Notes: generated by a model not told the origin, from the sequence alone. A DNA stretch of 37,299 bases from Methanoculleus sp. UBA303 (GCA_002501655.1 DANY01000042.1:24299-61597), one strand, 5' to 3'; positions 1 to 8,132 are shown, counted from the stretch's first letter. Numbers and translations: made by a program.

Positions 1-1
1 T

Positions 2-832
2 ACCGACGACCGCTACAGTTATCGGGAGCATTTCAGCGAATATGCCGGGATCCGGCAGAAATGGGTTCTGTATCGGTCGGTCCCGATGTACGAGCAGGAG
101 GAGAAGACGTTCGAGAAGAACCTGGCGAAGAGCCTGGATCAGACGCGGATAGTTCTCCGAAAACTCTGTGCCCGGGAGTTTGCCTGTGAACCGGATGCGC
201 GTATGGCAGCCGAGATCTGGCTCAACAAGCATCCGCGATACCAGTTCCGTAACCTTGACATCGCCACGATCACCCGCAAGCAGGAGAAGAAACGGGGGAG
301 GCCGAAGAACGGGGAGCCGGTCCAGGTGTCGTACAAGATTACAGCGGAGATCGAGCACAACCCTGCGGTTCTTGCCGAGGAACGGCGGATCCTCGGGAGG
401 TTTGTCCTGGCAACGAACGATCCAGCGCTGTCAGCCGACGAACTGCTCGCCAACTACAAGAGACAGGGGGCGGTGGAACGCGGGTTTCGGTTCCTGAAGG
501 ATAAGTCGTTCCGGGTCGCAGAGGTCTTTTTGAAGAAGACGTCCCGGATCCAGGCGCTGGCGATGGTGATGGTACTCTGTTTGTTCGTTTACGCGCTCAC
601 GGAGTTCCGGCTGCGGCGGGAACTGGAGCGAACCGGCGAGACGGTGACCAGCCAGACGAAGAAACAGACGCAGCGGCCCACGTTGAAATGGGTGTTCTTC
701 CGGTTCCGCAGGGTGCGGGAGTTCGTGGTGGTCGAGGAGGGGAGGAGAGTGAAACGGGTGACGAACCTGAATGAGGAGTTGCAGAAGATTCTACGATTGC
801 TGGGGAAGGAGTACGAAAAATACTATTCATGA
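2..832 (+). CDS. IS1634-type transposase, 3' portion (cut by window edge)
   Basis: The frame is open from the first bases of the window, so this is the C-terminal part (about 276 residues) of a larger transposase whose start lies upstream. The segment YKRQGAVERGFRFLKD, followed by a hydrophobic stretch (ALAMVMVLCLFVYALTEFRLR), is the C-terminal region of DDE transposases of the IS1634 group found in methanogens and cyanobacteria. The Glu in the VERGFRFLKD segment is the likely last acidic residue of the catalytic triad; the earlier Asp residues are outside the window. These enzymes act alone in cut-and-paste transposition. The terminal inverted repeat could not be delimited by eye. Whether the copy is intact cannot be judged. 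Family assignment is from recalled motif similarity. Confidence 0.8.
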   Translation, partial: TDDRYSYREHFSEYAGIRQKWVLYRSVPMYEQEEKTFEKNLAKSLDQTRIVLRKLCAREFACEPDARMAAEIWLNKHPRYQFRNLDIATITRKQEKKRGRPKNGEPVQVSYKITAEIEHNPAVLAEERRILGRFVLATNDPALSADELLANYKRQGAVERGFRFLKDKSFRVAEVFLKKTSRIQALAMVMVLCLFVYALTEFRLRRELERTGETVTSQTKKQTQRPTLKWVFFRFRRVREFVVVEEGRRVKRVTNLNEELQKILRLLGKEYEKYYS

Positions 833-833
833 C

Positions 834-971
834 GGAGGACATGCGGAATGTGGGGAGATCCTGACGCGACAGGATTTCTCCCGCGATAAGGTCGAGCACA
901 CCCTCGAGCAGCTGAAACGGGGCGGGGAGGTGTTCGAGCCCCGGCACGGGCTGGTGAAGTTGATCGGGTAG
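834..971 (+). pseudogene. Fragment resembling the C-terminal winged helix of MCM helicase
   Basis: Right after the transposase stop, another frame reads about 45 residues ending in VEHTLEQLKRGGEVFEPRHGLVKLIG and a stop. The pattern 'LKRxGExFEPRxG' near a C-terminus is what the small winged-helix tail of archaeal MCM replicative helicases looks like. No start codon or ATPase domain is present, so this can only be a remnant, or the 3' end of a gene interrupted by the adjacent insertion sequence. A different winged-helix protein is possible because the match is short. Confidence 0.45.
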
Positions 972-1470
972 GGGATCAAACTGTCCCCTCTTCGTGTTCT
1001 TCGCGGTGCTCAAGCTCCGGACGTTGTTCGTCGCACTCACGAATCGTCGCAAGTCACATCTTCGATGTTCCGGCTCCTTCCCCTGTGGGGAAGTCACACA
1101 GCGAAGCCCGGCGGCTTTTCGAACCTCGGTTCCCAACCCATTGCGGGTCCCCACGGCGTAGACCACACGATCTCCATCACCGCGAGAACGACCTATCTCC
1201 TGTATCCGCATCCCTCAGGGCGGGATCGATCGCCCCACTTCTGCAAACAGCCGACGGACGTGTAAAGAAATAGGACAGAATATATAAGTAAACCGACGCC
1301 CATGTCCTTGTGCGGAGGCTCAAAACGGCATTCGCAAAACGGCGGAGGCTCACCCCATCCGTGCAAGGCCGGGTGAACCCCCCACTGCCCGAAGGCGAAA
1401 GAGTGGTTCGCATTCCATGTACTTAAGGTTGTGCCTCTTTTGCCTCCGGGGTGGTTATCGGAGGAAAGAA
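972..1470. other. Gene-poor spacer with TATA-like boxes
   Basis: No convincing gene of normal size. A TATA-like box (aatatataag) lies at 1279-1288, followed about 20 nt later by an ATG at 1302 opening a 24-residue frame that I do not trust as a gene. A short direct repeat (cggaggctca) occurs at about 1313-1322 and 1344-1353. A second TATA-like tract (gtacttaagg) near 1418-1428 could serve the small ORF at 1471. Confidence 0.4.
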
Positions 1471-1596
1471 ATGAACGGAAACATTGGAATGCGGGCACTC
1501 TCCGCGCTTTTGGCGATGCTGCTGGTGAGTGCGGGTGTTGTGCTGGCAGTGAGTGCACAGTGTAATGAAGCGTCTGATAATCAGTTAAACATATAA
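1471..1596 (+). pseudogene. Lone signal-peptide ORF, probable 5' fragment of an exported protein
   Basis: A 41-residue frame starts at an ATG preceded by a purine-rich ribosome site (gaggaaagaa). Residues 1-30 form a textbook Sec signal: a short N-region with Arg-8, a hydrophobic core (ALLAMLLVSAGVVLAV) and a small-residue cleavage site near SA-Q. Only about 11 residues follow before the stop. Such a signal normally begins a surface protein of several hundred residues. A PGF-CTERM surface-protein tail with no N-terminus lies about 1 kb downstream at 2626-2988, so the two may be halves of one broken gene; this is inference. A genuine secreted micro-peptide is the alternative. Confidence 0.45.
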
Positions 1597-1598
1597 AG
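1589..1598 (+). promoter_or_regulatory. TATA box for the membrane protein at 1627
   Basis: The tract aacatataaag sits about 30 nt upstream of the ATG at 1627, suggesting a very short leader. It overlaps the stop of the truncated signal-peptide ORF. Confidence 0.4.
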
Positions 1599-1626
1599 TC
1601 TGTACTTTAACGACATGGAGTAATAA

Positions 1627-2202
1627 ATGCCTCATATGAATACATCGGCTTTCCACCGCCTTTACGAGTCTATCTCCCGGAGCCGGCTGCGCTTCGCAAT
1701 TCCGCCGCTCGTTGCGATCGTTGCATGGGCAGTCTGGGTCGTTGTCGCTGGCATCGCCTCAGGTCATCCGGGGCCCATACCACTCTTTGCCCTTCTCACC
1801 CTCTTTCTGGTGATCCTGACCCTTGCAATTGCGGGGGCCGCCACGCCGTTCCCGCTTGTTGCAGGCATTCTCTCGTTTCATGGGCGAATACAGACGATGC
1901 TCGTTACCGTCGCAGCAATGGCTCCGCTTGTATTCGCCCTGCTCATAACCCCGCACCGCTGGAAAGGCGAGGCCCCGCTACTCGCGGATAGACTGCCGCT
2001 TCTCGGATGGTTCTTCGACGGCGTCATAAACGCCCTACCGCTCGCGAAAAACACATTAGCACACGATCTGGTGTTTTCCGGGCTTACGTTCCTCGGGTTC
2101 TACCTCGAGTGCGTACTTGTCGCCACCATCTTCTACATCCTCCTCCGGGTGGTCATTTCGCTTCGCCGCCCGAACTCCGGAGATGGGAGTAATACGGAAT
2201 GA
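1627..2202 (+). CDS. Small multi-pass membrane protein of unknown function
   Basis: A 191-residue protein I do not recognise. About four membrane spans are visible: roughly residues 23-45 (FAIPPLVAIVAWAVWVVVAG), 51-80 (IPLFALLTLFLVILTLAIAGAA), 88-107 (TMLVTVAAMAPLVFALLIT) and 150-178 (LVFSGLTFLGFYLECVLVATIFYILLRVVI). The C-terminus is short and polar with basic residues, suggesting a cytoplasmic end. No catalytic motif or metal-binding cluster is evident. The start at 1627 is chosen because a TATA box lies just upstream; an ATG nine bases later is an alternative. It overlaps the next membrane-protein frame by about 20 nt, so the two probably form a unit. Both sit between the apparent halves of a broken exported-protein gene. 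Confidence 0.55.
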   Translation: MPHMNTSAFHRLYESISRSRLRFAIPPLVAIVAWAVWVVVAGIASGHPGPIPLFALLTLFLVILTLAIAGAATPFPLVAGILSFHGRIQTMLVTVAAMAPLVFALLITPHRWKGEAPLLADRLPLLGWFFDGVINALPLAKNTLAHDLVFSGLTFLGFYLECVLVATIFYILLRVVISLRRPNSGDGSNTE

Positions 2203-2626
2203 ATTCAGAACGCATCCAGGACGCCTCTGGAGCCGGAAACCCATAACGAATCCCTGTGATAGAAATGACCAAAGAAACAAAAACCGGAAGCTCATCAACG
2301 TCGTGGGCGTAATCTGCGGCTTGTCCCTGTATTTCCTCTGGGTCGCCGTGCTCATAGCGATCCTGTTCGCCTTCTTCGCGGAGCCGAACGCTATGGGAGT
2401 ATTCACGGTCACGTTCCCGCTCATGCCACGGACATGGCTTACCGCTGGGACCTTGCTGTTCTTCGTTGCCCTCGGCTACTACCTGTTTGCCCGCGAGGAG
2501 ATGCCTGAAACGGAACTTCTTCAGAGCGGAGCGGTACCTGCGGCCTCAACCTCGGGTTTTCTCCTGTGGCTTGTGGTGCTGTTTTGTCCTGGAGGTCATG
2601 GGGGTTATCGTGGCGTATCCCTATAA
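2183..2626 (+). CDS. Small membrane protein, probably frameshifted at its 3' end
   Basis: Unrecognised. The frame carries two clear membrane spans (NVVGVICGLSLYFLWVAVLI and TWLTAGTLLFFVALGYYLFA), a polar linker, then the start of a third span (GFLLWLVVLF) that breaks off at about 2583. In this frame the hydrophobic run becomes Cys-Pro-Gly-Gly-rich and stops at 2626. In the neighbouring frame the same DNA continues as VLEVMGVIVAYPYN, which would complete the helix. A frameshift near the tttt tract at about 2581 is therefore likely. The start is uncertain: the ATG at 2183 overlaps the upstream gene, but the basic segment before the first span is not protein-like, so the true start may be nearer 2270-2300. 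Confidence 0.4.
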   Translation: MGVIRNEFRTHPGRLWSRKPITNPCDRNDQRNKNRKLINVVGVICGLSLYFLWVAVLIAILFAFFAEPNAMGVFTVTFPLMPRTWLTAGTLLFFVALGYYLFAREEMPETELLQSGAVPAASTSGFLLWLVVLFCPGGHGGYRGVSL

Positions 2627-2988
2627 CCTCACTCATCAACGATACCGGCGTATTCACGGAGTACATCGTCGACCTTTCGGGCGGCGAGATCGTCTCGACG
2701 ACATACGTTTCGGAAGAGAACCTCACGGTCGGGAGAGCCGAAGCGGAGGGGAAGGCCCTCTCCGGACAGCCCCGGGGCGCCCGCGTCGAGAAGATCGTGC
2801 TGAAAGTCTACGGCAACGACCGGATCGTCTGGGAGGTTACCGTTCGGGCCGGTCAGAAGACAGACGTCATGCAGGTCTCCTCGGGCCTGGCACCCGGGCA
2901 GTCGATCCGGACGACGCCGGGGTTTGGGGCGGTTTTCGCGGTTCTTGGTACCGGGATGGGTTTTGTCCTGTACCGGAGGCGGAGATAG
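2626..2988 (+). pseudogene. C-terminal part of a PGF-CTERM surface protein
   Basis: About 120 residues without a plausible start of their own. The body (GVFTEYIVDLSGGEIVSTTYV onward) is beta-rich and exported-looking. The end has the three-part PGF-CTERM sorting signal: TPGFGA, a hydrophobic span (VFAVLGTGMGFVLY) and a basic tail RRRR. In archaea this tail is the substrate of archaeosortase A, which removes it and anchors the protein through a lipid. No signal peptide precedes it in frame; upstream DNA belongs to membrane-protein frames. It may be the missing 3' half of the signal-peptide ORF at 1471, separated by about 1 kb of inserted sequence. The family of the body was not identified. Confidence 0.6.
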
Positions 2989-3255
2989 GGCCGGAGTGAC
3001 GGACATACACATCGGGGGAGCACGCCTTCCATCCGGGCATGTCTGCGCTCCTTCCGGTTCAAGAGGGAGCATTCTGCTCGAAGACCTGCAGTCCTCTGAC
3101 CTCCTGCCTCACAACGCGCACCTGAAAGGGCTCGAACTCCGCTTCTACGAACCGTTGTCTCCTCAGTGCTCACGCTCCGGACGGCACATCTGGAGAGCAG
3201 GTAGAACCCGGTCTTGCCCCGGCCAGAGGTCCCGGATCGATCCAAAAAAGAGAGT

Positions 3256-4599
3256 TTATTCTTCCTTCAGCATCGCGTCGATCGCCGCCGCCGCGCGCTT
3301 CGCCGAGCCCATCGCCTCGATCACCGTCGCCGCGCCGGTGGCGATGTCCCCGCCGGCGTAGACATGGGGTATGGACGTCCGGCCGTTCTCGTCGACGACG
3401 ACGTTCCCCCGCCGCCCGCGTTCGAGCCCCGGGATCAGGGAGACGAGGAGCGGGTTCGGGCTTGTGCCGATCGCCTGGATAACCATATCCACATCGAGGG
3501 TGAACTCACTCCCCTCGATGGGCTTCGGGGACGGGCGGCCGCTCGCATCCATGCCGCAGAGGGACATCTTCACGCACTCGATCCCCGAGACGCACTGCTC
3601 GCCAAGGATCCGGGTCGGGTTCGTGCAGGTGAGGAACTCGATCCCTTCTTCCCTCGCATGTTCGACCTCGGCCTTCCGTGCCGGCATCTCCTCTTCACCC
3701 CGCCGGTAGATCAGGGAGACCTTCGCCCCGAGGCGGCGCGCCACCCGGGCAGAGTCCATCGCGACGTTGCCGCCGCCGACCACCGCCACGCGGGCCCCGT
3801 GCAGGACCGGCGTATCAAACTCGGGAAACGCGTCGGCGTGCATCAGGTTCACCCTCGTGAGGAACTCATTTGCCGAGTAGACGCCGTTCAGATTCTCCCC
3901 GGGAATACACATAAACGCGGGAAGTCCGGCACCCGTCGCGAGGAAGACCGCGTCGTAGCCGAGGAGTTCGTCCACACTGACGCTCCTTCCCACCACATGG
4001 TTCTTCTTCAGCCGGACGCCGAGGGCAAGCACCTGGTCGAGTTCCGCCCTGACGACATCCTTCGGCAGCCGGAACGCGGGGATGCCGTAGGTCAGGACAC
4101 CGCCGCCCTCGTGGAGCGACTCGAAGACCGTGACAGCGTGGCCGGCACGGGCAAGTTCGGCTGCAGCGGTCAGTCCTGCCGGGCCGGACCCCACGACTGC
4201 CACCCGCTTCCCGGTCGGCCGGGCGGTCCCCGGGAGTTCGGCGCCGTTCCGTCGCTCCCAATCGGCCACGAACCGCTCAAGCGCGCCGATCCGGATCGGG
4301 GTCTCCTTGTTGCCGAGAATGCAGACACCCTCGCACTGCGTCTCCTGCGGGCAGACTCGCCCGCATATGGCGGGGAGCATGTTCTGCTCCTTGAGTGCCC
4401 GGGCAGCTCCCGGGAAGTTCCCGTCCGCGACCTCGCGGACGAACGCGGGGATATCGATGCAGACCGGACAGCCTCTTACGCAGAGCGGTTTTTTGCACTG
4501 GAGGCACCGTTCCGCCTCGGCGATAGCCTCTGCAGGGGTGAGGCCGGTGTCGACCTCGCGAAAGTCGTGGACCCGGACGTCGGCCGGCCGGTCACTCAT
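3256..4599 (-). CDS. nfnB: NADPH-dependent glutamate-synthase-type oxidoreductase (NfnB/SudA-like)
   Basis: A 447-residue iron-sulfur flavoprotein. The N-terminal part carries two Cys clusters (Cys32, 35, 40, 44/47 and Cys79, 83, 89, 93) for 4Fe-4S centres, then an FAD-binding GSGPAG (137-142) and a second Rossmann fold GGGNVA (275-280) for NADP(H); the conserved FAD tail GGDIATGAATVIEAMG is near the C-terminus. This is the glutamate synthase small-chain architecture. Next to a ferredoxin-NADP reductase alpha gene it is typical of NfnAB/SudAB, which in characterised bacteria couples NADH, ferredoxin and NADPH. In methanogens such pairs are usually annotated as GltA or sulfide dehydrogenase, and the physiological electron partner is unknown. 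Start: the ATG at 4599 overlaps the end of nfnA by 8 nt; a longer frame exists upstream but would overlap further. Confidence 0.9.
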   Translation of the reverse strand: MSDRPADVRVHDFREVDTGLTPAEAIAEAERCLQCKKPLCVRGCPVCIDIPAFVREVADGNFPGAARALKEQNMLPAICGRVCPQETQCEGVCILGNKETPIRIGALERFVADWERRNGAELPGTARPTGKRVAVVGSGPAGLTAAAELARAGHAVTVFESLHEGGGVLTYGIPAFRLPKDVVRAELDQVLALGVRLKKNHVVGRSVSVDELLGYDAVFLATGAGLPAFMCIPGENLNGVYSANEFLTRVNLMHADAFPEFDTPVLHGARVAVVGGGNVAMDSARVARRLGAKVSLIYRRGEEEMPARKAEVEHAREEGIEFLTCTNPTRILGEQCVSGIECVKMSLCGMDASGRPSPKPIEGSEFTLDVDMVIQAIGTSPNPLLVSLIPGLERGRRGNVVVDENGRTSIPHVYAGGDIATGAATVIEAMGSAKRAAAAIDAMLKEE

Positions 4600-5452
4600 G
4601 GTGGCCGCCCCCTTCGCCACACCGGCACCGGTGCTCCGCGAACCGCTCAATCGAGACCTTCTCCTGTCCGGTGTAGATACGCTGCCGCTGCATCAACTCG
4701 GTGAAATCGACCTGGTGGGCGTCGAACTCCGGGCCGTCGACGCAGGCGAACTTCGTCTCTCCGCCGACGGTCACCCGGCAGGAGCCGCACATCCCCGTCC
4801 CGTCGACCATGATCGGGTTGAGGCTCACGTAGGTCTTCACACCGTAGGGGACCGTCACGCCGGAGGTGACCTTCATCATGATGGCGGGGCCGACGATCCA
4901 GACCCGGTTGATCGTCTGCTCTTCGAGCAACTTCTTGAGGACGTCGCTTGCAAACCCGTGGATGCCCTTGCTCCCGTCGTCGGTCGTGATGTGGAGTTCG
5001 TCGCAGACCTCCCGCATCTCGTCCTCGAGAATGAGAAGATCGGCGTTCCGCGCACCGATGATGCCGATGACATGGTTACCTGCACTTTTTAGTTCCTTTG
5101 CAATGAGCGGTGTGCTCGCGATTCCCACGCCGCCGCCGATCACGCAGCAGGTGCCGTAGTTGGCGATCTCGCTCGGCTTTCCAAGCGGGCCCACGACGTC
5201 TTTGATGCTGTTGCCCGCGCGGAGCGTCGCCAGTTCCTGGGTCGTCTTGCCGACTGCCATGAAGATCACCCGGACGGCGTCTCCTCTGACAGCGGAGATG
5301 GTGAGCGGTATCCGCTCACCCGCCTCATGCAGGCGCAGGATGATGAACTGGCCAGCCCGTGCATGCTGCGCCACCTGCGGCGCGCGTATCCAGTACTCAT
5401 AAACCCGGTCGGCGAGTCTGGTCGCTAATTCCACCTTATACAATTGATTCAC
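4592..5452 (-). CDS. nfnA: Ferredoxin-NADP reductase alpha subunit (NfnA/SudB-like)
   Basis: A 286-residue protein of the ferredoxin-NADP+ reductase / dihydroorotate-dehydrogenase electron-transfer type. An FAD-binding RIPLTIS motif lies at 47-53 and the nucleotide-binding GGGVG at 106-110. The C-terminal region has Cys222, Cys225 and Cys237 in the setting MCGSCRV...FACVDGPEF, which binds a 2Fe-2S cluster; Asp217 in VDGTGMC may be the extra ligand known in this family. The gene is first in a two-gene minus-strand operon with nfnB and overlaps it by 8 nt, which suggests a 1:1 complex. The tail ends in a Cys/His-rich HRCRCGEGGGHH stretch, a possible additional metal site that I cannot assign. 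Confidence 0.9.
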   Translation of the reverse strand: MNQLYKVELATRLADRVYEYWIRAPQVAQHARAGQFIILRLHEAGERIPLTISAVRGDAVRVIFMAVGKTTQELATLRAGNSIKDVVGPLGKPSEIANYGTCCVIGGGVGIASTPLIAKELKSAGNHVIGIIGARNADLLILEDEMREVCDELHITTDDGSKGIHGFASDVLKKLLEEQTINRVWIVGPAIMMKVTSGVTVPYGVKTYVSLNPIMVDGTGMCGSCRVTVGGETKFACVDGPEFDAHQVDFTELMQRQRIYTGQEKVSIERFAEHRCRCGEGGGHHE

Positions 5453-5633
5453 TCCTGATGATCCTGATCGATGTTAACGTCAAAGCGTATCTGAACACTT
5501 CTTACATATTGTGGCTCCAGCCTCTTTACTGCAGCTATTCTGCGTGGGGCAGGTCTCCCGGGGCCGGCGGCGCGGGCCCGGTTCCGGGACAGAAACGCGA
5601 ATGGTTATCCCCGAACCGGTCGCATGGATATGT

Positions 5634-5789
5634 ATGCGGAGCCAGGTACGCTGGGGAATTGCCCTGATCGTCATCGGCGCGTTGCTCGGACTTATAATCC
5701 CGTTCTTCGGCATCCCGCTTGTCGTGATCGGGATCGCGCTGATTGTCTGGCGGGGGCGCGAGGATACTATCGAAGAGATCAGGGAGTAA
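5634..5789 (+). CDS. Small single-span membrane protein
   Basis: A 51-residue peptide dominated by hydrophobic sequence (GIALIVIGALLGLIIPFFGIPLVVIGIALIVW), enough for one long or two short membrane spans, followed by a charged tail (RGREDTIEEIRE). The ATG at 5634 is preferred because residues from the ATG at 5601 (11 codons earlier) look unconserved, but that start cannot be excluded. The gene ends seven bases before the YbjQ-family gene, so the two are probably co-transcribed. Function unknown; it may anchor or regulate its neighbour. Confidence 0.6.
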   Translation: MRSQVRWGIALIVIGALLGLIIPFFGIPLVVIGIALIVWRGREDTIEEIRE

Positions 5790-5796
5790 ACGAAGT

Positions 5797-6120
5797 ATGA
5801 TACTGACGACGACTGCAGAAGTGCCGGGCTACGCCATAGGAGAGGTCCTTGGCGTGGTCTTCGGTAACACGGTAAGGACGAAGAATATAGGGAAGGACGT
5901 CATGGCCGGGTTGAAGAGCCTCGTCGGCGGCGAACTCGAGGAGTACACATCGATGCTCGCTGACGCCCGGACCGAGTCTTACAACCGTATGGTCAACGCC
6001 GCGCGCGACCTCGGGGCCGATGCAGTGGTGAACATCCGGTTCACGACGTCCCAGACGATGGCGACGGCGGCCGAGCTCCTCGCCTACGGGACGGCGGTGA
6101 AACTCGTCCCGAAGAAGTAG
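5797..6120 (+). CDS. YbjQ/UPF0145 family protein
   Basis: A 107-residue protein matching the YbjQ (UPF0145) family in full length. Characteristic parts are the N-terminal 'MILTTTxxVPGY' strand, GEVLGVVFGNTVRTKN, the helix with ARTESYNRMVNAARDLGADAVVNIRF, and the C-terminal AYGTAVKL. The family is often labelled a putative heavy-metal-binding domain on structural grounds and forms oligomeric rings; a biochemical role is not established. It follows the 51-residue membrane peptide by seven bases, pointing to a two-gene operon. The start is the only ATG that gives the standard family length. Confidence 0.85.
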   Translation: MILTTTAEVPGYAIGEVLGVVFGNTVRTKNIGKDVMAGLKSLVGGELEEYTSMLADARTESYNRMVNAARDLGADAVVNIRFTTSQTMATAAELLAYGTAVKLVPKK

Positions 6121-6203
6121 GGCTTTGGGGTTTTAGGACAGGAGATCCTGTCTTGGCTTTGTTGAAACCCTACCTGTTGGCTCTCGATAGTCGCACTCCG
6201 GTA

Positions 6204-6382
6204 CACGGCTTTCCACCGGGTATCCCCATGACTGCCCCCGCCCCTTGCGGGCGGGGGAGGAGCGCGAAGCGCGGGTGGGGTGGGGTTGATATGTGTGGAA
6301 CTGTGTGGGTTCGAGACAGGGGAGGGGAGACCCCTCCCCGTCAGCCCCAACCCCCGATGCGATACCCACTACGGTCCACTGC
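6204..6382 (-). repeat. Intergenic repeat element, copy A (minus orientation)
   Basis: The 374-base gap between 6121 and 6494 has no gene; most of it is this GC-rich element. Read on the minus strand it begins agtggaccgtagtgggtatc, passes through a G-rich/C-rich palindrome, a gcgcttcgcgc hairpin and cccgcccgc/gcgggcggg arms, and ends ggggatacccggtgg..aaagccgtg. The same order of blocks occurs in copy B at about 16733-16900. Shorter relatives lie at 17862-17966 and 28120-28185. Confidence 0.7.
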
Positions 6383-6494
6383 ATCGGGCTCCTCGCCATA
6401 AATTGAAAGTTAGACCTGCTGATGAGTCAGATGCCTTCCCGAAAACTACGAGTTAAAGTGCGAACCCCGGCGGAGAGGGTCGTCCCCGGACCCC

Positions 6495-8132
6495 CTACTC
6501 CCCCAGTTTCTTCGTCTTCCTTACCCGAACCGCCACACCGCGCTTTGACCGGAGCATCTCGTCCGCCCCCATCATCGCCCGCCCGGTGGCGAGCGCGAGC
6601 GGCCCTTCCACGAGCACCTCGTCGCCCTCCCGTATCCGGGGATCGCAGTCCGTGACGCCGGGGGCGAGGACATCGCCCTGCGGCACGAACGCGTCGATCT
6701 TGACCCGGTAGCCTTCCGGTATCAGGTCCCACCCATCAAACGTCGGGCGGAAGAGCCCGGTCCCCGCATCGATGCTGAAGAGTTGCTGCTTCCCGCGGAG
6801 CACCGCCATCTGCATGCTCCTGCCCCGGATCTGGAGGCCCTTCGTGTTGATATCCGTCGCAAACTGCCAGGAGACCGTGCCCCGGATGGTATCGGTCTGC
6901 ATCCGCCGCTCGCCCGCGAGAGCATCGTCGAGCGCCCGGAGCGAGGCCGGCGACGTCGGGTGGCCGTGGCAGGTCACCTCAAGATCGATCCCGCAGGCCT
7001 CCGCCGCCATCTGCGCAACGGTGAGGGCACCGCCATCGAGGTGGGCGACCACCCGCCGGTAGGGGTGCGCATCGAAGTAGCGGGCCAGGATATCGGCGAT
7101 GAAGGCACACTCCTCATGGTCCCAGTAGCCGGTCACCGGCACGTCGTAGTGGCCCGCCGGGTAGATCCGCTCCAGCTCCCGGGGCACGAGGCCGAGCGGA
7201 GATGTGACGATCAGTTCGTGCGCCCGCCGGTCCACCGTGTTCATAAAGAGCCGGTGACTCCGGGAGAGCGAGTAGGGCTTCCGCGCCGAGCAAGGGAGGA
7301 GGACCGCGACGTCCGTCCGGGTCGGGACGAACCGCTCGATAACCCGGTCGGCGAACCGCCGGACCTCCGCCCGGTTCTGCGACTCGGCGGTGTTTGCCCG
7401 CATCGGCACCGCCCGCGCCACCGGGAGGGACCGTTCCATAAGAGCGTAGTTCCGGTCGAGGAACCGGAGGATGCCCACCTGTGCGGCGTCCGCACGGCAC
7501 CGCGACTCCATCAGCTCCCGGAGCCTTCCCGCCTCGATGAAGTGCCGCACGAGGGCGAGTTCGCGGTCGAGCGCCAGGCGGTTGTGCTGCCGGAGGTCGC
7601 CGTCCCGGCAGCCCTTGCACCCGCAGGCCCCGGTCTCCATGAGCGAGGCGGGAAACTCGCCTTCCGGCAGGCAGAAGGTCTTCTGCGCGGATGCGAGGTC
7701 GACGGCCCGGTAGTCGAAGAGATCGAAGCCCGAGTAGACGAGGAGGCAGGCGGTCGAGGGGAGCGCCGAGGCCGGGGCGTACCAGGCGGTGTCCGGGGGG
7801 ACGCTCTCTTTTAAGGTCGCAAGCCATGCCGCGTAGTTCCGGGGGTTCTTGAGCGCCGTATGCCAGCCTGCAACCATGGTGCAGTCGCCCGACTCTGCTG
7901 TCTGCGCCGCGAGCGGATGGACGGCCACCGGCTGCCCATCTCCCGGGGAGAAGTAGTCCCGGACGAACGCCTCCTCTGCAGAGAGCGGAACGTTCGAGAG
8001 CGAGCGCTCGCGGAGCGCGGGGAAGAGGCTGTCCGTATCGAGGGTGGCAGGGAGGGAGACACTCGTCTCTCCCTCCTCGTAGATTCCGATCCGCGCGAGG
8101 CCGTCGCGTTTCGCCGCCTCATACCTGCTCAT
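6495..8132 (-). CDS. arcS: Archaeosine synthase ArcS
   Basis: A 545-residue paralogue of archaeal tRNA-guanine transglycosylase that acts after it, on preQ0 at position 15 of the tRNA D-loop, to form the amidine of archaeosine (with a radical-SAM partner RaSEA in some archaea). The diagnostic signature PC-x3-KPY-x2-S-x2-H is present exactly as [14 protein letters not shown] near residue 305. A Cys cluster (CGCKGC) near residue 190 suits metal binding, and a PUA RNA-binding domain closes the protein ([20 protein letters not shown]...). The ATG at 8132 overlaps the end of tgtA by 14 nt, so the two enzymes of the same modification are translationally coupled. The longer upstream frame was rejected because it runs deep into tgtA. 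RaSEA is not in this window. Confidence 0.92.
   Translation of the reverse strand: MSRYEAAKRDGLARIGIYEEGETSVSLPATLDTDSLFPALRERSLSNVPLSAEEAFVRDYFSPGDGQPVAVHPLAAQTAESGDCTMVAGWHTALKNPRNYAAWLATLKESVPPDTAWYAPASALPSTACLLVYSGFDLFDYRAVDLASAQKTFCLPEGEFPASLMETGACGCKGCRDGDLRQHNRLALDRELALVRHFIEAGRLRELMESRCRADAAQVGILRFLDRNYALMERSLPVARAVPMRANTAESQNRAEVRRFADRVIERFVPTRTDVAVLLPCSARKPYSLSRSHRLFMNTVDRRAHELIVTSPLGLVPRELERIYPAGHYDVPVTGYWDHEECAFIADILARYFDAHPYRRVVAHLDGGALTVAQMAAEACGIDLEVTCHGHPTSPASLRALDDALAGERRMQTDTIRGTVSWQFATDINTKGLQIRGRSMQMAVLRGKQQLFSIDAGTGLFRPTFDGWDLIPEGYRVKIDAFVPQGDVLAPGVTDCDPRIREGDEVLVEGPLALATGRAMMGADEMLRSKRGVAVRVRKTKKLGE

Noticed and set aside
597..1211. A 204-codon minus-strand frame over the transposase end and spacer
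   Set aside because: It overlaps the transposase in antisense, is rich in Arg, Pro and Ser, and has no recognisable domain.
1302..1376. A 24-residue Cys-containing ORF just after a TATA-like box
   Set aside because: Too short, no ribosome site or known family; the TATA-like tract alone is weak support.
3214..4704. A 496-codon plus-strand frame opposite nfnB
   Set aside because: Rich in Arg, Asp, Gly and Pro with no domain; the opposite strand encodes a clear flavoprotein with all motifs.
6301..6330. A ggttcgaga T-loop-like string suggesting a tRNA
   Set aside because: No acceptor, D or anticodon arms pair around it; it is part of repeat copy A.
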